Positions 18,477 to 28,794 of a DNA stretch of 64,000 bases are shown here, in pieces. Source of the stretch: Paenibacillus pinihumi DSM 23905 = JCM 16419 (GTDB lineage Bacteria > Bacillota > Bacilli > Paenibacillales > Paenibacillaceae). Position 1 is the first letter of the stretch; every line of letters begins with the position of its first letter. The stretch covers positions 1 to 64,000 of the forward strand of contig NZ_KE383868.1 of NCBI RefSeq assembly GCF_000422505.1, written 5' to 3'. The notes under the pieces are model-generated. The model ran no database searches and had not been told where the DNA came from. It saw nothing but the letters and a program-made list of their open reading frames with translations. Position numbers and translations under genes: made by a program.

Positions 18477-19905
18477 GGTGCTGATTGTAGATGATGAGAG
18501 CTGGGTTGTCGAGAGCTTGAAGGATTTGATTGAATGGGACAGATTCGGATTTGAAGTGGCCGGACAGGCTTATAATGGCAGTGATGCGCTGGAGGCGATC
18601 AGGGAACTGAGGCCGGAAGTTGTGTTTACGGATATTCGTATGCCGGGAATGAATGGGCTTGAGCTGATCCAGCGGGGCAAGCTTTTGCCTTTCCCGGTCC
18701 AGTTTGTCGTTGTAAGCGGCTATGCAGAGTTTGCTTATGCACAGAAGGCGCTTGCTCATGGAGCTGTCGCTTACTGCCTGAAGCCGTTCGATGAAGTGGA
18801 GATTTCGGGCGTCCTGAAGAAAATAAGCGCCACGCTGGGACCATCAAGACCTGCACTCGAATCGCTGCTGGTTCATCTGCTCGAAGATTCGGGCGCAGAC
18901 CAGCAGGAGAGATTGCAGGCGGAAATGAAATTGTATGGCTATCAGGACTGGGAGTCAGAGCGGCTGGCAGCTGTCGTTGCAGTCGGTTCCGGTACACTGC
19001 TATGTGAGAGCAAGGAACCGGTTGCCAAGCTGCGCATCGGGACGCTCAAGACAGCGTACTTGCTGAGCGGCAAACAGATTGATAGCATGAGGGAGGAATG
19101 GACCGGTGGGCTGCCAGCGGGTATTTCCGGTATCGGCATCAGTGAGGCCATAACGGAGATGGCATCCGTCAAGAGCGCGATTGCGATGGCGGATGAGCTG
19201 GCGAACCAATCCTTCATTACTTCCAGGCCCGGCATATATGATGCGGCGATGCTCAAGCAGTTCCGGAAGCCGGAACTGAATCTGCGCATGTCAGAGATGA
19301 GCGAGGCGATTCGTGACAAGGACCGGCAGGCACTTGCTAATGTTTTTGGACGGATTGAGATGCTGTTTAGGGATGGGGCGCTGTCAATCCGTGATGCATT
19401 CCAGGTCTACAATATGACTTCGGCACTGCTGTTCAAGCTGGGACAGGCGGAGACGATCTTTTTCAGTTATGACCAGATGGCCCAGTCCTACCCGGATGTG
19501 TTCGCCATGCTGGATGATATTCAACAGCTGGCTTATCGATATCTTGGGGAGAGCGACTTGCCAGCCATAGAAACAAAAAACCAGACGTTCAAGGCCATCC
19601 TTCAATATGTCACGCAGAACTACCGTCAGGAAATATCTTTGCAAAATTTGTCGGACCAATTTTTTATGAATCCCAGCTATATCAGCCAATTGTTCAAAAA
19701 AGAAGTCGGGGAGACGCTGACCGCTTACTTGTCGCGGCTTCGTGTGGAATATGCATGCGACCAGCTGGAGAAGGGTGAAGGTTCCATTCAGGAGATTGCC
19801 GAGAAAGCCGGCTATAATGACTATTTTTATTTTACGCGCCTATTTAAGAAGATTACGGGCAAAACACCTACACAATTTCGCAGTGAGCGCTTACATCCGG
19901 AATAA
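18469..19905 (+). CDS. YesN-type AraC-family response regulator
   Basis: A 478-residue regulator. The receiver has VDDESW, the phosphoacceptor Asp in VFTDIRMPGMNG and CLKPF. The C-terminal AraC domain (about 375-475) includes EISLQNLSDQFFMNPSYISQ and the closing GYNDYFYFTRLFKKITGKTP. The ATG at 18469 follows GAGAGGAGAGAGCCGG and lies inside the end of the kinase gene. It is shorter than the regulator at 11515 by about 50 residues in the middle region. The likely targets are the genes from 20078 onward. Confidence 0.92.
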   Translation: MYKVLIVDDESWVVESLKDLIEWDRFGFEVAGQAYNGSDALEAIRELRPEVVFTDIRMPGMNGLELIQRGKLLPFPVQFVVVSGYAEFAYAQKALAHGAVAYCLKPFDEVEISGVLKKISATLGPSRPALESLLVHLLEDSGADQQERLQAEMKLYGYQDWESERLAAVVAVGSGTLLCESKEPVAKLRIGTLKTAYLLSGKQIDSMREEWTGGLPAGISGIGISEAITEMASVKSAIAMADELANQSFITSRPGIYDAAMLKQFRKPELNLRMSEMSEAIRDKDRQALANVFGRIEMLFRDGALSIRDAFQVYNMTSALLFKLGQAETIFFSYDQMAQSYPDVFAMLDDIQQLAYRYLGESDLPAIETKNQTFKAILQYVTQNYRQEISLQNLSDQFFMNPSYISQLFKKEVGETLTAYLSRLRVEYACDQLEKGEGSIQEIAEKAGYNDYFYFTRLFKKITGKTPTQFRSERLHPE

Positions 19906-19932
19906 ACAATGGATTAATTTTATATAAAGCAT

Positions 19933-19976
19933 AGACGATTTTTAGAAGGGGACTTCTAGAAATCGTTTTCTTTTTT
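19933..19976 (+). terminator. Terminator after the second YesM/YesN pair
   Basis: ACGATTTTTAGAAG and CTTCTAGAAATCGT form a stem, then TTTTCTTTTTTAT. It makes the next operon transcriptionally separate. Confidence 0.8.
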
Positions 19977-20051
19977 ATATATTTTGTCGAAACGGATAAA
20001 ATGAGCGCATGGACGTTTGGGCCGAAGCGGGACATAATGGATAATGAAATA

Positions 20052-20065
20052 TGGTAACGCTTACG
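20052..20065. promoter_or_regulatory. cre-like site before the second transporter operon
   Basis: TGGTAACGCTTACG fits the cre consensus at 12 of 14 positions. It directly precedes the SD of the first permease gene, a place where bound CcpA would act as a roadblock. Confidence 0.55.
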
Positions 20066-20077
20066 AGGAGGCACAAC

Positions 20078-20986
20078 ATGAACAAAACACTAGGGCGAAG
20101 CATTATTAAAAACAGATATGTCTATCTTCTGTTGCTTCCTACCGTACTCTATTTTGTATTGTTCCAGTACGTTCCGATGTACGGAATTTTACTGGCGTTC
20201 AAGGAGTACAAAATTAAAGCCGGAATTTTGGGGAGTCCATGGGCAGGGTTCGATAACTTCGCACAGCTCATTGCACAAGCCGATTTTTGGCAGGCATTCA
20301 ACAATACAATCATTATCAGCCTGGGTCGGATTCTGATCGAATTCCCGGCGGCGATTATATTGGCTTTGCTGATTAACGAAGTAACAAGGGAAAAATTCAA
20401 GCGCGTATATCAAACCGTTTATACGTTCCCGCACTTTATCTCCTGGGTTATTATCAGCGGAATTTTGCTCAATTTCCTGGGCGACTCCGGCGTGCTGAAC
20501 CAGCTGCTGGTTGCATTCGGATTTGACAAGCAGGCGATTTTGACGAATCCTGAATTGTTCAGGCCGCTGCTCTTTATCTCAAATATGTGGAAGGAAGTCG
20601 GCTGGAGCGCAATCATTTATATGGCAGCGATTGCAGGCATCAATCCGGAGCTCTACGAAGCGGCACACGTGGACGGGGCCAACCGGTTCCAGCAATTGAT
20701 GGCGGTTACCTGGCCTTCCATTCGCGGTACAGCGGCGATCCTACTGATTCTGGCAGTCGGTCAGGCAATGAACGGCGGATTTGATCAAGTATTTAACCTT
20801 TATAATCCTGGTGTTTACAAGACAGGGGATATCATTGATACGTACGTTTACCGGACAGCCTTTAGTGATGGTGCAAGCTTCGGGGTAACGACAGCTATCG
20901 GATTGTTCAAAGCGGTTCTGAACTTTGCACTGCTCTACGCTGCGAACTACATCGTGAAACGACTTGGCGGGGAGGGGCTCGTATAA
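20078..20986 (+). CDS. LplB/YteP-type ABC transporter permease
   Basis: A 302-residue permease with six TM helices, of the LplB group that moves complex oligosaccharides. The N-terminal signature is FQYVPMYGILLAFKEYK, and the EAA loop reads YEAAHVDGANRFQQLMAVTWP. ATG 20078 is chosen because GAGGAGG ends about 6 bases before it; an upstream ATG at 20051 lies within the cre-like site. It overlaps the next gene by one base (TAATG). Confidence 0.92.
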   Translation: MNKTLGRSIIKNRYVYLLLLPTVLYFVLFQYVPMYGILLAFKEYKIKAGILGSPWAGFDNFAQLIAQADFWQAFNNTIIISLGRILIEFPAAIILALLINEVTREKFKRVYQTVYTFPHFISWVIISGILLNFLGDSGVLNQLLVAFGFDKQAILTNPELFRPLLFISNMWKEVGWSAIIYMAAIAGINPELYEAAHVDGANRFQQLMAVTWPSIRGTAAILLILAVGQAMNGGFDQVFNLYNPGVYKTGDIIDTYVYRTAFSDGASFGVTTAIGLFKAVLNFALLYAANYIVKRLGGEGLV

Positions 20987-21918
20987 TGGAAGCAGCAGCA
21001 GAAACTACAAAAAAGAAGAAAAAGATGCCAAAACCAAAGCCGGTCTGGCGGGGGAAAACAGGGGTAGCAGATTATATTATCCATGCCATTCTCATTCTGC
21101 TTACGCTATGTACAATCTTCCCGTTTTACAATGTAATTCTGATGTCCTTCAGTGACTCGGTAGCCATCTCCAAACAGGTGGTGTATCTGATTCCGACAAC
21201 CTTTGATTTTTCGGCTTACACCTATATTTTTCAAGAATCCCGGTTCCTTAATGCATTGCTGGTGACGATATTTGTTACCGTTGTGGGAACACTGATTAAT
21301 ATGTTTGTTACAGTGACTGGGGCTTACGCCTTGTCCAAGAGCGGCTATCCGGGCCGAAAGTTTTTTATGTCAATGATTATCTTCACGATGTTTTTCAGCG
21401 GCGGACTGATTCCATTTTACCTGACGATGAAAAACTACGGCCTGGTCAACAACCTGTTCGTCATGGTTCTGCCCGTTGCAATTAATACTTTCTTCCTGAT
21501 GATCTGTATCGCCTTCCTGCGCTCCATTCCGGCAGCACTGGAGGAATCGGCTACAATTGACGGTGCGAATGAGTTGCAGATCCTGGCGAAAATTATTATT
21601 CCCGTGTCCAAACCGATGCTTGCAACGATCACTTTGTTCTATGCGGTAGACCGCTGGAACGAATGGTGGCACGGTGTCCTGTTTATGACCGATGTCAAGC
21701 TTCTCCCGCTGCAGGCACTGCTCAGAGAGCTTCTGACGAACTATGCACAGTTGTCTACAGGCATCGATATCAGCTCTGTCGTTACAGGCGCCGGTTTCCA
21801 TCCGGAAATGCTGAAGATGGCGGTTCTGGTCGTGAGTGCACTGCCAATTGCCTGCCTGTATCCGTTTCTGCAAAAATATTTTGCCAAAGGTGTCATGATT
21901 GGTTCGGTTAAAGGTTAA
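20986..21918 (+). CDS. LplC/YtcP-type ABC transporter permease
   Basis: A 310-residue permease. A Lys-rich cytoplasmic N-terminus (about 1-25) is followed by six TM helices. Family motifs are FSGGLIPFYLTMKNYGLVN, the EAA loop LEESATIDGANELQILAKI and the terminal FAKGVMIGSVKG. It is translationally coupled to the preceding permease. Confidence 0.92.
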   Translation: MEAAAETTKKKKKMPKPKPVWRGKTGVADYIIHAILILLTLCTIFPFYNVILMSFSDSVAISKQVVYLIPTTFDFSAYTYIFQESRFLNALLVTIFVTVVGTLINMFVTVTGAYALSKSGYPGRKFFMSMIIFTMFFSGGLIPFYLTMKNYGLVNNLFVMVLPVAINTFFLMICIAFLRSIPAALEESATIDGANELQILAKIIIPVSKPMLATITLFYAVDRWNEWWHGVLFMTDVKLLPLQALLRELLTNYAQLSTGIDISSVVTGAGFHPEMLKMAVLVVSALPIACLYPFLQKYFAKGVMIGSVKG

Positions 21919-21969
21919 TAGAAGCGTTATGCTTTTATTATAAAAAAGACTAAAAGGGGAAAAGACACG

Positions 21970-23616
21970 ATGAAAAAAGTAAAACTGCTTGGTACGCTTT
22001 GCTTGCTCGTCGCTATGACCGCATCTGTGCTTTCCGGCTGCAGCAGCAATGCTGGACAGAACGGAAGCTCATCTCCAGGCGATGCGACTAATGGCTCTGC
22101 AAGCGATAATCCCTTCAAAGACCATATGGAAATTTCGGTTTCATGGTGGGGCATCGGCACTGGCTTCGCCCAGCGCGATGATTTGCTGCAAAAAATCGAA
22201 AAGGACTTTAACGTAACTTTGAAGCCGATGGACATCGGCTGGGACAATTATAAAGAGAAATCCCAGGTATGGGCTGCAGCAGGCACACTGCCGGATATCA
22301 TTACTAATGCGCTGACGAGTGATCAGCCTGCGACTTACAATGAATGGGTGAACCAGGACCTGATTCATGCGCTGCCGGACGATCTGAGCGCTTATCCGAA
22401 CCTGAAGACGGTTATGGAAGTAAAAGGTGTAGAAGGAATTAACCGTGACGGCAAATACTACGCAATTCCGCGTATGACGTTCCCGCTGAGCGAAATTGAA
22501 GCGGTATGGGCTGTAGACCGTGCGTTCTTTGTTCGCAAAGACTGGATGGAAAAGCTCGGCATTGAAGATCCTAAAAACTTTGACGAGTTCAACGCAATGC
22601 TGAAAGCGTTTGTGGAAAAAGATCCGGACGGCAACGGCAAGAAGGACACTTACGGTATGGTTATGAACACGCTGGGTTATTTCAAATCCGCATTTGTCCC
22701 TACCTTCCCTGAATTCGGCAACAACGGCTGGCTGAAGGAAGACGGCAAGTGGATTCCATTCTATGCTTCCAAGAAAATGGACGAGGTTGTCGTTCAAGCC
22801 CGCAAGCTGTACCAGGAAGGCGGACTTGATCCTGACTTTGCGGTAGCAAAAGCAGGTGAGGGCAACCAGAAATTCTATCAGAGCAAAGCTGGCGCATTCG
22901 CATTTAAATCCGGTTCTGTGCTTCAATCCAACGGTGTTAGAACGGAATGGGAGAAGAACAATCCGGGACTGGACTTTTTCGATCATGTAAAAATCGTACA
23001 CTTGTGGCCTGACAGCGAAGGAAACATCTACCGCCAAGTTAACAGACCATGGTGGTCTGAGACGATGATTAACGCTGATGTGGACGACAAGAAGCTGGAC
23101 CGCATTTTGCGCATCTATGACTGGCTGTTGTCCCCAGAGGGCAAAGAAGTGTTCGATTACGGAATTGAAGGCAAAGACTTCACTAAAGAAGGCGACAAAT
23201 ACACAATCATTCGTGAAAAAGATGAAAACGGCCAATTTATTGACCTGAAGAAAAAATATCCTTCCATGGATATCATCTCTCAAATGGCAGCATGGAGAGA
23301 TGCGAGCGGTATCGAGGACAATGAGGCGAACCGCGCTGCATTCGGAGACAAGCCGGTACAATTCGTTCAGGATGAGATCAAATGGCAGTTGGACAACGCC
23401 AAGCCAATCCCGACTGAATTTGATATTCAAACCTTGTCCACACCAGCAAAAGACAAACTGTCAGCTATTAACTTTGACGATGATTTCACACGTGTTATTC
23501 TGAGCAAAGAAGATCCGGTGAAAATGTGGCATGACATTCTTAAAGTGTATGACAGCAAAGGTTTGCAACAAGCCATTGCGGAAGTCACTGCAGAAATGGT
23601 AAAAAGAAATAAGTAA
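21970..23616 (+). CDS. LplA-type substrate-binding lipoprotein
   Basis: A 548-residue extracellular binding protein. The signal peptide ends in the lipobox LSGC (Cys near residue 24), followed by a Ser/Gly/Asn-rich tether. A region resembling a calcium-binding loop, EKDPDGNGKKDTYG, occurs as in other LplA/YtcQ proteins. At this size it belongs to the large binding proteins that accept oligosaccharides. The SD is AAAAGGGGAAAAG. An intra-operon hairpin follows the gene. Confidence 0.92.
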   Translation: MKKVKLLGTLCLLVAMTASVLSGCSSNAGQNGSSSPGDATNGSASDNPFKDHMEISVSWWGIGTGFAQRDDLLQKIEKDFNVTLKPMDIGWDNYKEKSQVWAAAGTLPDIITNALTSDQPATYNEWVNQDLIHALPDDLSAYPNLKTVMEVKGVEGINRDGKYYAIPRMTFPLSEIEAVWAVDRAFFVRKDWMEKLGIEDPKNFDEFNAMLKAFVEKDPDGNGKKDTYGMVMNTLGYFKSAFVPTFPEFGNNGWLKEDGKWIPFYASKKMDEVVVQARKLYQEGGLDPDFAVAKAGEGNQKFYQSKAGAFAFKSGSVLQSNGVRTEWEKNNPGLDFFDHVKIVHLWPDSEGNIYRQVNRPWWSETMINADVDDKKLDRILRIYDWLLSPEGKEVFDYGIEGKDFTKEGDKYTIIREKDENGQFIDLKKKYPSMDIISQMAAWRDASGIEDNEANRAAFGDKPVQFVQDEIKWQLDNAKPIPTEFDIQTLSTPAKDKLSAINFDDDFTRVILSKEDPVKMWHDILKVYDSKGLQQAIAEVTAEMVKRNK

Positions 23617-23626
23617 TGTTCAGCTG

Positions 23627-23671
23627 AACAAGGATATGTTCTGGGTGCCAGCACTCAGAGCATTCCTTGTT
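23627..23671 (+). terminator. Intra-operon hairpin after the binding-protein gene
   Basis: AACAAGGA and TCCTTGTT enclose a second, G-U-containing stem (CTGGGTGC / GCACTCAG). Only a weak T-tract follows. It may be a partial terminator or a 3' stabiliser that raises binding-protein mRNA relative to the glycosidase genes downstream. Confidence 0.55.
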
Positions 23672-23700
23672 TAGCCATTTATATGGAGGAGATGAAGAGG

Positions 23701-25494
23701 ATGAGAGAATTGAACAGCATTGTGGCTACCGGGCCAGTAATCATCCGTATTGAAGATTTTGGAGCCAAGGCTAACTCCGGCGAAGATACGGTTGTTGCCA
23801 TGCGCCAGGCTTTGGAAGCGGCTGCAAAGCAGAATGGGCCTGTGGTCGTTACCTGTGCGGGCGGGCGCTATGATTTTTACCCGGAGCATGCAGCCAAGGT
23901 TCCTTACTATATCACCAATACTGCCAGTGAGATTGAAAATCCGGATATCACCAAGACACTGGGCATCTATTTAAAGGGCTTGAGCGACGTAACCTTGGAC
24001 GGGAACGGCTCTTTGTTTATATTCCACGGCAAGCAGACAATGATCACCATTGATGAGTGTGAGCGGATCGGTGTGCGCAATGTCCGCTTTGACTACGAAT
24101 GGCCGACAGTAGTGGAAATGACGGTTACCCGCATAGGCAGTGAGGACATGGATGTAGAGGTTCATTCGGATTCCCGCTATGAGCTGGATAACGGCAAATT
24201 GTTCTTCATTGGGGATGGGTGGCGCTTTCATACGGGACCGATGCAGGAGTATGATCCCGTACTCGACCGGACATGGCGGATTGATACGATCTTTGATACG
24301 GCCAAGCGGGTAGAAGAACTGGAGCCGGGCAAGCTACGCATTCATCTTGGCAAAGCACCGGAACAGCACGTAGGCCACACGCTGCAATTCCGTGACGGCA
24401 TCCGCGATCAGGTCGGCGCTTTCATTAACCGGAGCAAGGATATTGACTGGCGTGATATGGGCATGCACTTTATGCATGGGCTTGGCGTTGTATGTCAATT
24501 TAGCGAAAACCTTACATTCGATCGCATCAACTTGCGTCCGCGTCCAGAGACGGGACGGACAGTAGCAGCTTTTGCCGACTTTATTCATGTGTCCGGTTGC
24601 CGGGGCAAGCTTACGGTTCACCGCAGCCAATTTGCCGGCGGGCATGATGATGCAATCAATGTTCACGGTACTTACCTGGCGGTTACAGACAGCCCTGCAC
24701 CAAACCAGATTCGTCTGAAGTTCATGCATCATCAAACCTATGGCTTTGCCGCATTTTATCCGGGTGACGAGATTGAGTTCGTCAGAGCCAGCTCTCTCAT
24801 TTCGTATAGCAGCAACACAGTCGTTTCGGCTGAGCAGTTAACTCCACGGGAGATTCTGCTGACGCTTGCTCATCCTGTACCGCAAGGCATTGAGCCTGGA
24901 GATGTGGTGGAGAATGTGACCTGGACGCCTGAAATAGAAATTACAAGAAATGATTTCTCCAGAATTCCAACGCGTGGTATACTGATTACGACACGCCGCA
25001 AGACAGTCATTCGTGAGAATCGTTTTGAACGTCTTTTCATGAGCGGTGTTCTGGTTGCCTGCGATTCTGAAAGCTGGTTCGAATCAGGCAAGACCGAGGA
25101 TGTGCTGATCGAAGGGAACTGGTTCTATGAATGCGGAAACAGCGAGCAGGCTGTAATTAATATTGCGCCTGAGAATAGTGAGGCAAGCGCCGATCATCCG
25201 GTCCACAGAAGAATAACGATTCGTGACAACCGTTTTGAAATGCTCGATGTTACAGTTGTTTCCGCAAAGAGTACGGACAAGCTGAAATTTATTCATAACA
25301 GCATTACCGCCTCCGGAAATCAGCCTGATACCATCCTCCGTGATGCTTTTGATTTGACAGCTTGCAGTCGGGTGAAGATTGGAGATAATGTCTTCCATAG
25401 CGATAAGCTCAACCAGACGGTACGTACACATCAGATGTCATTGGACAACATCGAACTCGATTCCGGGCAAGGGCTTGCTATACACGCTGAGTAA
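23701..25494 (+). CDS. GH110-like exo-alpha-1,3-galactosidase (cytoplasmic)
   Basis: A 597-residue right-handed beta-helix enzyme. The N-terminal motif IRIEDFGAKANSGEDTVVAM is the usual start of a helical glycosidase. The stretch RYDFYPEHAAKVPYYITNTA, then LSDVTLDGNGSLFIFHG and VRNVRFDYEWP, resembles GH110 alpha-1,3-galactosidases, which remove the terminal galactose of blood group B or linear alpha-1,3-Gal. HVSGCRGKLTVHRSQFAGGH with HDDAINVHGTYL is the probable active-site turn. There is no signal peptide, so it acts on imported oligosaccharides. Of three in-frame ATGs (23683, 23692, 23701) only 23701 is well spaced from GGAGGAG. The gene lies between a transporter and a GH95 gene. The family call rests on remembered motifs. 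Confidence 0.8.
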   Translation: MRELNSIVATGPVIIRIEDFGAKANSGEDTVVAMRQALEAAAKQNGPVVVTCAGGRYDFYPEHAAKVPYYITNTASEIENPDITKTLGIYLKGLSDVTLDGNGSLFIFHGKQTMITIDECERIGVRNVRFDYEWPTVVEMTVTRIGSEDMDVEVHSDSRYELDNGKLFFIGDGWRFHTGPMQEYDPVLDRTWRIDTIFDTAKRVEELEPGKLRIHLGKAPEQHVGHTLQFRDGIRDQVGAFINRSKDIDWRDMGMHFMHGLGVVCQFSENLTFDRINLRPRPETGRTVAAFADFIHVSGCRGKLTVHRSQFAGGHDDAINVHGTYLAVTDSPAPNQIRLKFMHHQTYGFAAFYPGDEIEFVRASSLISYSSNTVVSAEQLTPREILLTLAHPVPQGIEPGDVVENVTWTPEIEITRNDFSRIPTRGILITTRRKTVIRENRFERLFMSGVLVACDSESWFESGKTEDVLIEGNWFYECGNSEQAVINIAPENSEASADHPVHRRITIRDNRFEMLDVTVVSAKSTDKLKFIHNSITASGNQPDTILRDAFDLTACSRVKIGDNVFHSDKLNQTVRTHQMSLDNIELDSGQGLAIHAE

Positions 25495-25524
25495 GCGCTT
25501 GACCCGTTCAGATGACGATATCAT

Positions 25525-25562
25525 AACCGGCAGGAAGTCGTTTCTATGGCTGCCCGCCGGTT
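25525..25562 (+). other. Hairpin between the GH110 and GH95 genes
   Basis: AACCGGC (25525-25531) and GCCGGTT (25556-25562) pair around a 24-base loop in the 184-bp gap. There is no T-tract. It may be a processing or attenuation element, or chance. Confidence 0.3.
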
Positions 25563-25678
25563 GCATGTATGAGATGTCTGATAAGTGGACGAAAAATGGT
25601 ACCTGGTCCTCAAAAATTGTGCTAGAATATGAAATGGCAATGCTGGGAAAATGCAATGAATGAAAGGAATGGTCAACC

Positions 25679-28075
25679 ATGAGTAAGTCTAAGCCTGCAA
25701 AGCTGCAATATGGCAGGCCCGCAGGAGTATGGACGGAAGCGCTGCCAATCGGTAACGGAAGGCTCGGCGCAATGGTATTTGGAGGGGTGGAGAAAGAGCG
25801 TATCGCCCTGAATGAAGATACGCTGTGGTCCGGTTATCCGAAAGACTGGAACAACCCTGGCGCCAAAGAAGTTCTGCCGCGTGTGCGTGAGCTGATTAAG
25901 GAAGGCCGCTACGCAGAAGCAGACCGTCTTGGCAAGGAAATGATGGGACCTTATACGCAAGCGTATCTCCCGTTTGGAGATATTAATCTCCGCTTTGATC
26001 ATGGCTCTGTATTCCACTCGTACAAGCGCACACTGGATTTGGAAAATGCGGTTTCGACCGTTGAATACACAATTGGCGGTGTTACCTACACCCGGGAATT
26101 ATTCGCTTCTTATCCGGATCAGGTAATTGTCCTGCGTCTTACAGCAAGCACACCGGGGATGCTGAGCGTTCATGCCGGCCTGAGCAGTCCGCTGCGCTAC
26201 AAGACAGCGGTTACAGGTGATCGCTTCCATATTCGCGGAACGGCACCTGAGTATACTGCGCCTAACTACTATAATACGGCGAAGCCTGTTATATATGGAG
26301 ATGCTGAGACATCTTCCGCAATGAAATTCGAAGGCTGCATTTCGGTTCAGATCGAGGATGGCCATGTGGAAATTGACACCGACGGCATTCACGTACTGGA
26401 CAGCACAAGTGCTACCTTTTTGTTCAGCGCATCGACGAGCTTCAATGGCTACGACAAAAATCCGGGTACGGAAGGCAAAGACGCGGCAGCAGAGGCAGTT
26501 AAGCTGATTGGAGGGGCTGAAGCCAAGTCCTATGAGCAGCTCCGTGAGACGCATGTTGCCGACTACCGTTTCTTGTACGACCGTGTACAGCTTAATCTTG
26601 GCAACTCGACTGCTCCAGAGGACATTTCGACCGATGACCTTATTGTACAATATGGCGCATCTGATCCGGGTCTCGTAGAACTTCTGTTCCAGTATGGTCG
26701 TTACTTGACAATTGCCAGCTCCAGAGCAGGCTCCCAGGCAACGAACCTGCAGGGAATATGGAATGAATCGACCAGACCGCCTTGGAGCAGCAACTATACA
26801 TTGAACATCAATACGCAAATGAACTATTGGCCGGTTGAAACCTGCAACCTGTCGGAGTGCCATGAGCCGTTGTTCGATATGATCGGCAATCTGTCCAAGA
26901 CCGGAGCAGAGACTGCCAAAGTGAACTATGGGGCACGCGGCTGGACGGTCCATCACAATACAGATATCTGGGCACAATCCGCACCTGTAGGCGACTATGG
27001 TGACGGAGATCCGATCTGGGTGCTGTGGCCGATGGCAGGTGTCTGGCTGACCCAGCATCTGTGGGAGCATTACCAGTTTGGCGGCAACGAAGAATTTCTG
27101 CGTGAGCGCGCATACCCGATTATGAAGGAAGCTGCGCTGTTCTGTCTGGATTTCCTGCATGATGACGGAGAGGGACGTCTCATTACATCCCCATCCACCT
27201 CGCCGGAGCACAAGTTCAGAACGCCTGAAGGAACGTTCGGCATGAGTGCAGCGTCCACCATGGACATATCGCTAATTTGGGAATTGTTCACCAACTGTAT
27301 CAGTGCGGCCGGACAACTCGGCATCGATGAGGCATTTGTGGCGGAAATCGAAGCGGCCAGAGAAAAGCTGTTCCCGATGCAGGTAGGCAAGTATGGCCAA
27401 TTGCAGGAATGGTATAAGGATTATGAGGACGAGGATGTCCATCATCGTCATGTCTCGCACTTGTTCGGCGTATATCCGGGACAGCAGTTAACCAAGGAGC
27501 TGACACCGGAGCTGTTCGAGGCGGCCAAGCAATCACTGATCCGCAGAGGCGATGACGGAACGGGCTGGAGCCTCGGCTGGAAAGTTGGCCTGTGGGCCAG
27601 ATTCGGCGACGGCAACCGTGCGCTTAACCTGATTTCCAACCTATTGCGTCTGGTTAAGGACAATGAGCCGGACAATTACCACCATGGAGGCGTGTATGCC
27701 AACCTGTTCGACGCGCATCCGCCATTCCAGATTGATGGCAACTTTGCTGCATCCGCAGGTATTGCCGAAATGCTGCTGCAATCCCATCAGCCGTACTTGC
27801 ATCTGCTTCCATCGCTGCCTGAGAGTTGGAGCGAAGGCTCAGTGAGCGGACTTCGTGCTCGCGGCGGCTATGAGATCAGCTTGAGCTGGATTGATGGCAA
27901 CTTGCGTGAAGCGGAAATTGTAAATGTGCCAGGCGGAAGCTTATCTGTACGTGTTTCCGTTCCAGTAACGGTTACCCAAGACGGCAAGGCGGTACAGGCA
28001 GAGCAATCTGCAGAGGGAATTGTGACCTTTGCCGCTGCTCAGGGCAGCACGTACAAGCTGGTTCGCCAAGGGTAA
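25679..28075 (+). CDS. GH95 alpha-L-fucosidase (or alpha-L-galactosidase)
   Basis: A 798-residue inverting glycosidase with the GH95 order: an N-terminal beta-sandwich beginning [20 protein letters not shown] and [12 protein letters not shown], a linker, an (alpha/alpha)6 barrel with [38 protein letters not shown] and HHNTDIW, the PSTSPEH motif, [13 protein letters not shown] and the later [20 protein letters not shown], then a C-terminal sandwich. The family mostly removes alpha-1,2-linked fucose; some members prefer alpha-L-galactose. There is no signal peptide, so it is cytoplasmic. The start follows AAAGGAATGG. It lies in the same run as the GH110 gene. Confidence 0.92.
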   Translation: MSKSKPAKLQYGRPAGVWTEALPIGNGRLGAMVFGGVEKERIALNEDTLWSGYPKDWNNPGAKEVLPRVRELIKEGRYAEADRLGKEMMGPYTQAYLPFGDINLRFDHGSVFHSYKRTLDLENAVSTVEYTIGGVTYTRELFASYPDQVIVLRLTASTPGMLSVHAGLSSPLRYKTAVTGDRFHIRGTAPEYTAPNYYNTAKPVIYGDAETSSAMKFEGCISVQIEDGHVEIDTDGIHVLDSTSATFLFSASTSFNGYDKNPGTEGKDAAAEAVKLIGGAEAKSYEQLRETHVADYRFLYDRVQLNLGNSTAPEDISTDDLIVQYGASDPGLVELLFQYGRYLTIASSRAGSQATNLQGIWNESTRPPWSSNYTLNINTQMNYWPVETCNLSECHEPLFDMIGNLSKTGAETAKVNYGARGWTVHHNTDIWAQSAPVGDYGDGDPIWVLWPMAGVWLTQHLWEHYQFGGNEEFLRERAYPIMKEAALFCLDFLHDDGEGRLITSPSTSPEHKFRTPEGTFGMSAASTMDISLIWELFTNCISAAGQLGIDEAFVAEIEAAREKLFPMQVGKYGQLQEWYKDYEDEDVHHRHVSHLFGVYPGQQLTKELTPELFEAAKQSLIRRGDDGTGWSLGWKVGLWARFGDGNRALNLISNLLRLVKDNEPDNYHHGGVYANLFDAHPPFQIDGNFAASAGIAEMLLQSHQPYLHLLPSLPESWSEGSVSGLRARGGYEISLSWIDGNLREAEIVNVPGGSLSVRVSVPVTVTQDGKAVQAEQSAEGIVTFAAAQGSTYKLVRQG

Positions 28076-28134
28076 TACGCAGCATATTCAACACCATTCG
28101 ATAATTCAAAATTCAACTGAAATGAGGACTTCCA

Positions 28135-28665
28135 ATGAGCGAAAAAAAATTGATTCTGTTTCTGGACAGTGGAGATACAATCATCGATGAATCAACGGAA
28201 ACACGGGATGAAGAGGGCATCGTGACCTCGGCCAGCATTATCCCTGGTGCAGATATTATGCTGAAGACACTTGTTGAGCGCGGCTATACCCTTGTTATGG
28301 TTGCCGACGGCGATGCGCAGTCCTTCAAGAATGTATATAAGCAGCTTGGCTTGTATGACTACTTCACTGCGATGATCTACTCCGAGAACATCAAAGCGAC
28401 CAAGCCAAGTGCCCGCATGTTCAAAGCGGCAGCAGGATCGATCGAACTGACTGAAGCTGACTTCAGCCGCGTGGCGATGGTCGGCAACAACCTGAGCCGG
28501 GATATCAAAGGTGCTAACGCACTTGGGATTACCAGCATTTTCATCAACTGGACGCCACGTTATCCGCATGAGCCGGCTGATGAGAGCGAGCGTCCAATGT
28601 ACACAATCAGCGAGCCATTGCAGTTGCTTGAACTGGCTGATCAGTTAAATGAAAAGCTCGTTTAA
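28135..28665 (+). CDS. HAD-superfamily hydrolase
   Basis: A 176-residue phosphatase-like protein. Motif I is LFLDSGDTI, a change from the usual DxDxT/V (the second Asp is replaced by Gly, DSGDT), so the nucleophile Asp is present but the general acid is displaced. The Lys of motif III is in ATKPSARMF, and motif IV is MVGNNLSRDIKGA with one Asp. It closes the GH110/GH95 gene run and may dephosphorylate a sugar phosphate, but the altered motif I makes activity uncertain. The SD is GAGGA. Confidence 0.8.
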   Translation: MSEKKLILFLDSGDTIIDESTETRDEEGIVTSASIIPGADIMLKTLVERGYTLVMVADGDAQSFKNVYKQLGLYDYFTAMIYSENIKATKPSARMFKAAAGSIELTEADFSRVAMVGNNLSRDIKGANALGITSIFINWTPRYPHEPADESERPMYTISEPLQLLELADQLNEKLV

Positions 28666-28794
28666 TGAAAGACAACCTGCAAACTAAGCCTTTATAACGG
28701 AGAGACCGCGTTCTCGCTATCTGTTTTGCACTTTTTTTTACATTTAAAATGTGCTCTTGGATGTTAAAGGCTTATTCTGTTGCAGATGAACCAT

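Noticed and set aside
22141-23430. 429-codon minus-strand ORF opposite the second binding protein
   Set aside because: Antisense shadow of a well-supported lipoprotein gene; no SD and no domain signature.
25484-25500. cre-like AGTAAGCGCTTGAC at the end of the GH110 gene
   Set aside because: Only 10 of 14 positions fit and it overlaps the stop codon region.
26099-27211. 370-codon minus-strand ORF opposite the GH95 gene
   Set aside because: Antisense shadow of a gene with clear GH95 motifs.
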